From positions 1-22,375 of the forward strand of contig CAYSAQ010000021.1 in assembly GCA_964429235.1 (NCBI GenBank): a stretch of DNA of 22,375 nucleotides, given 5' to 3'. A program made the position numbers and the translations under genes. Each line of letters begins with the position of its first letter. The first letter of the stretch is position 1. Positions 22,362 through 22,375 of the stretch are shown piece by piece. Source of the stretch: CAYSAQ01 sp964429235. Its GTDB lineage: Bacteria; Margulisbacteria; Riflemargulisbacteria; GWF2-35-9; DYQY01. Under the pieces are notes generated by a model that saw only the letters and a program-made list of their open reading frames with translations, had not been told where the DNA came from and searched no databases.

Positions 22362-22375
22362 AATAAGTGGGAATA

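Noticed and set aside
1..22375. CRISPR array or insertion sequence
   Set aside because: No regularly spaced repeats and no transposase-like frame were seen on either strand.

Overview
The window is a piece of an AT-rich bacterial chromosome from a lineage I cannot name with confidence. Dispersed housekeeping genes (tlyA, argS, ispG, purB, a DEAD-box helicase) sit among small accessory cassettes. A secreted protein with S-layer-homology-like repeats, MEP-pathway isoprenoid synthesis and several apparently leaderless promoters fit a low-GC diderm or candidate-phylum bacterium. Margulisbacteria-like is a guess only.

Region 1 (1-1277): the 5' part of a tRNA-Val(GAC) gene cut by the window edge, then tlyA and a CGGC-domain gene in a tight pair. 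Region 2 (1327-5517, all minus strand): a pentapeptide-repeat protein with a palindrome inside its promoter, then a copper cassette running SHOCT protein, a probably decayed small gene, and CopA copper ATPase missing the start of its first metal-binding domain. The cassette is bracketed by two decayed receiver-domain 3' ends that share a 24-bp direct repeat (23/24). Region 3 (5626-8584, plus): SPFH/prohibitin-like protein, GH130-like enzyme and SWIB-domain protein. Region 4 (8802-10829, plus): a YqhD-type alcohol dehydrogenase and a ferredoxin-nitroreductase fusion, with much higher G+C inside than their neighbours, so probably acquired.

Region 5 (10852-12785): the most striking part. An intact tRNA-Ala(GGC) and a detached copy of its 3' half (46 bp, 43 identical) bracket a hipBA toxin-antitoxin pair and nothing else. 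This is the layout of a genomic islet inserted at the tRNA anticodon loop, about 1.86 kb with no integrase inside. hipB has a near-consensus promoter, two upstream CGTCA-N4-TGACG-type operators, and a start codon that implies a leaderless mRNA. Immediately upstream of tRNA-Ala is a promoter plus a GC-rich, foldable stretch that may be a small RNA.

Region 6 (12919-15093): mntP manganese exporter (minus), a small unknown gene (plus) and an RhlE-like RNA helicase (minus). Region 7 (15223-21109, plus): secreted SLH-like protein, argS and ispG, joined by start/stop overlaps, followed by purB. Region 8 (21122-22361): a 46-residue minus-strand gene and three short, acidic or coiled-coil-like plus-strand genes of unknown function running to the window end.
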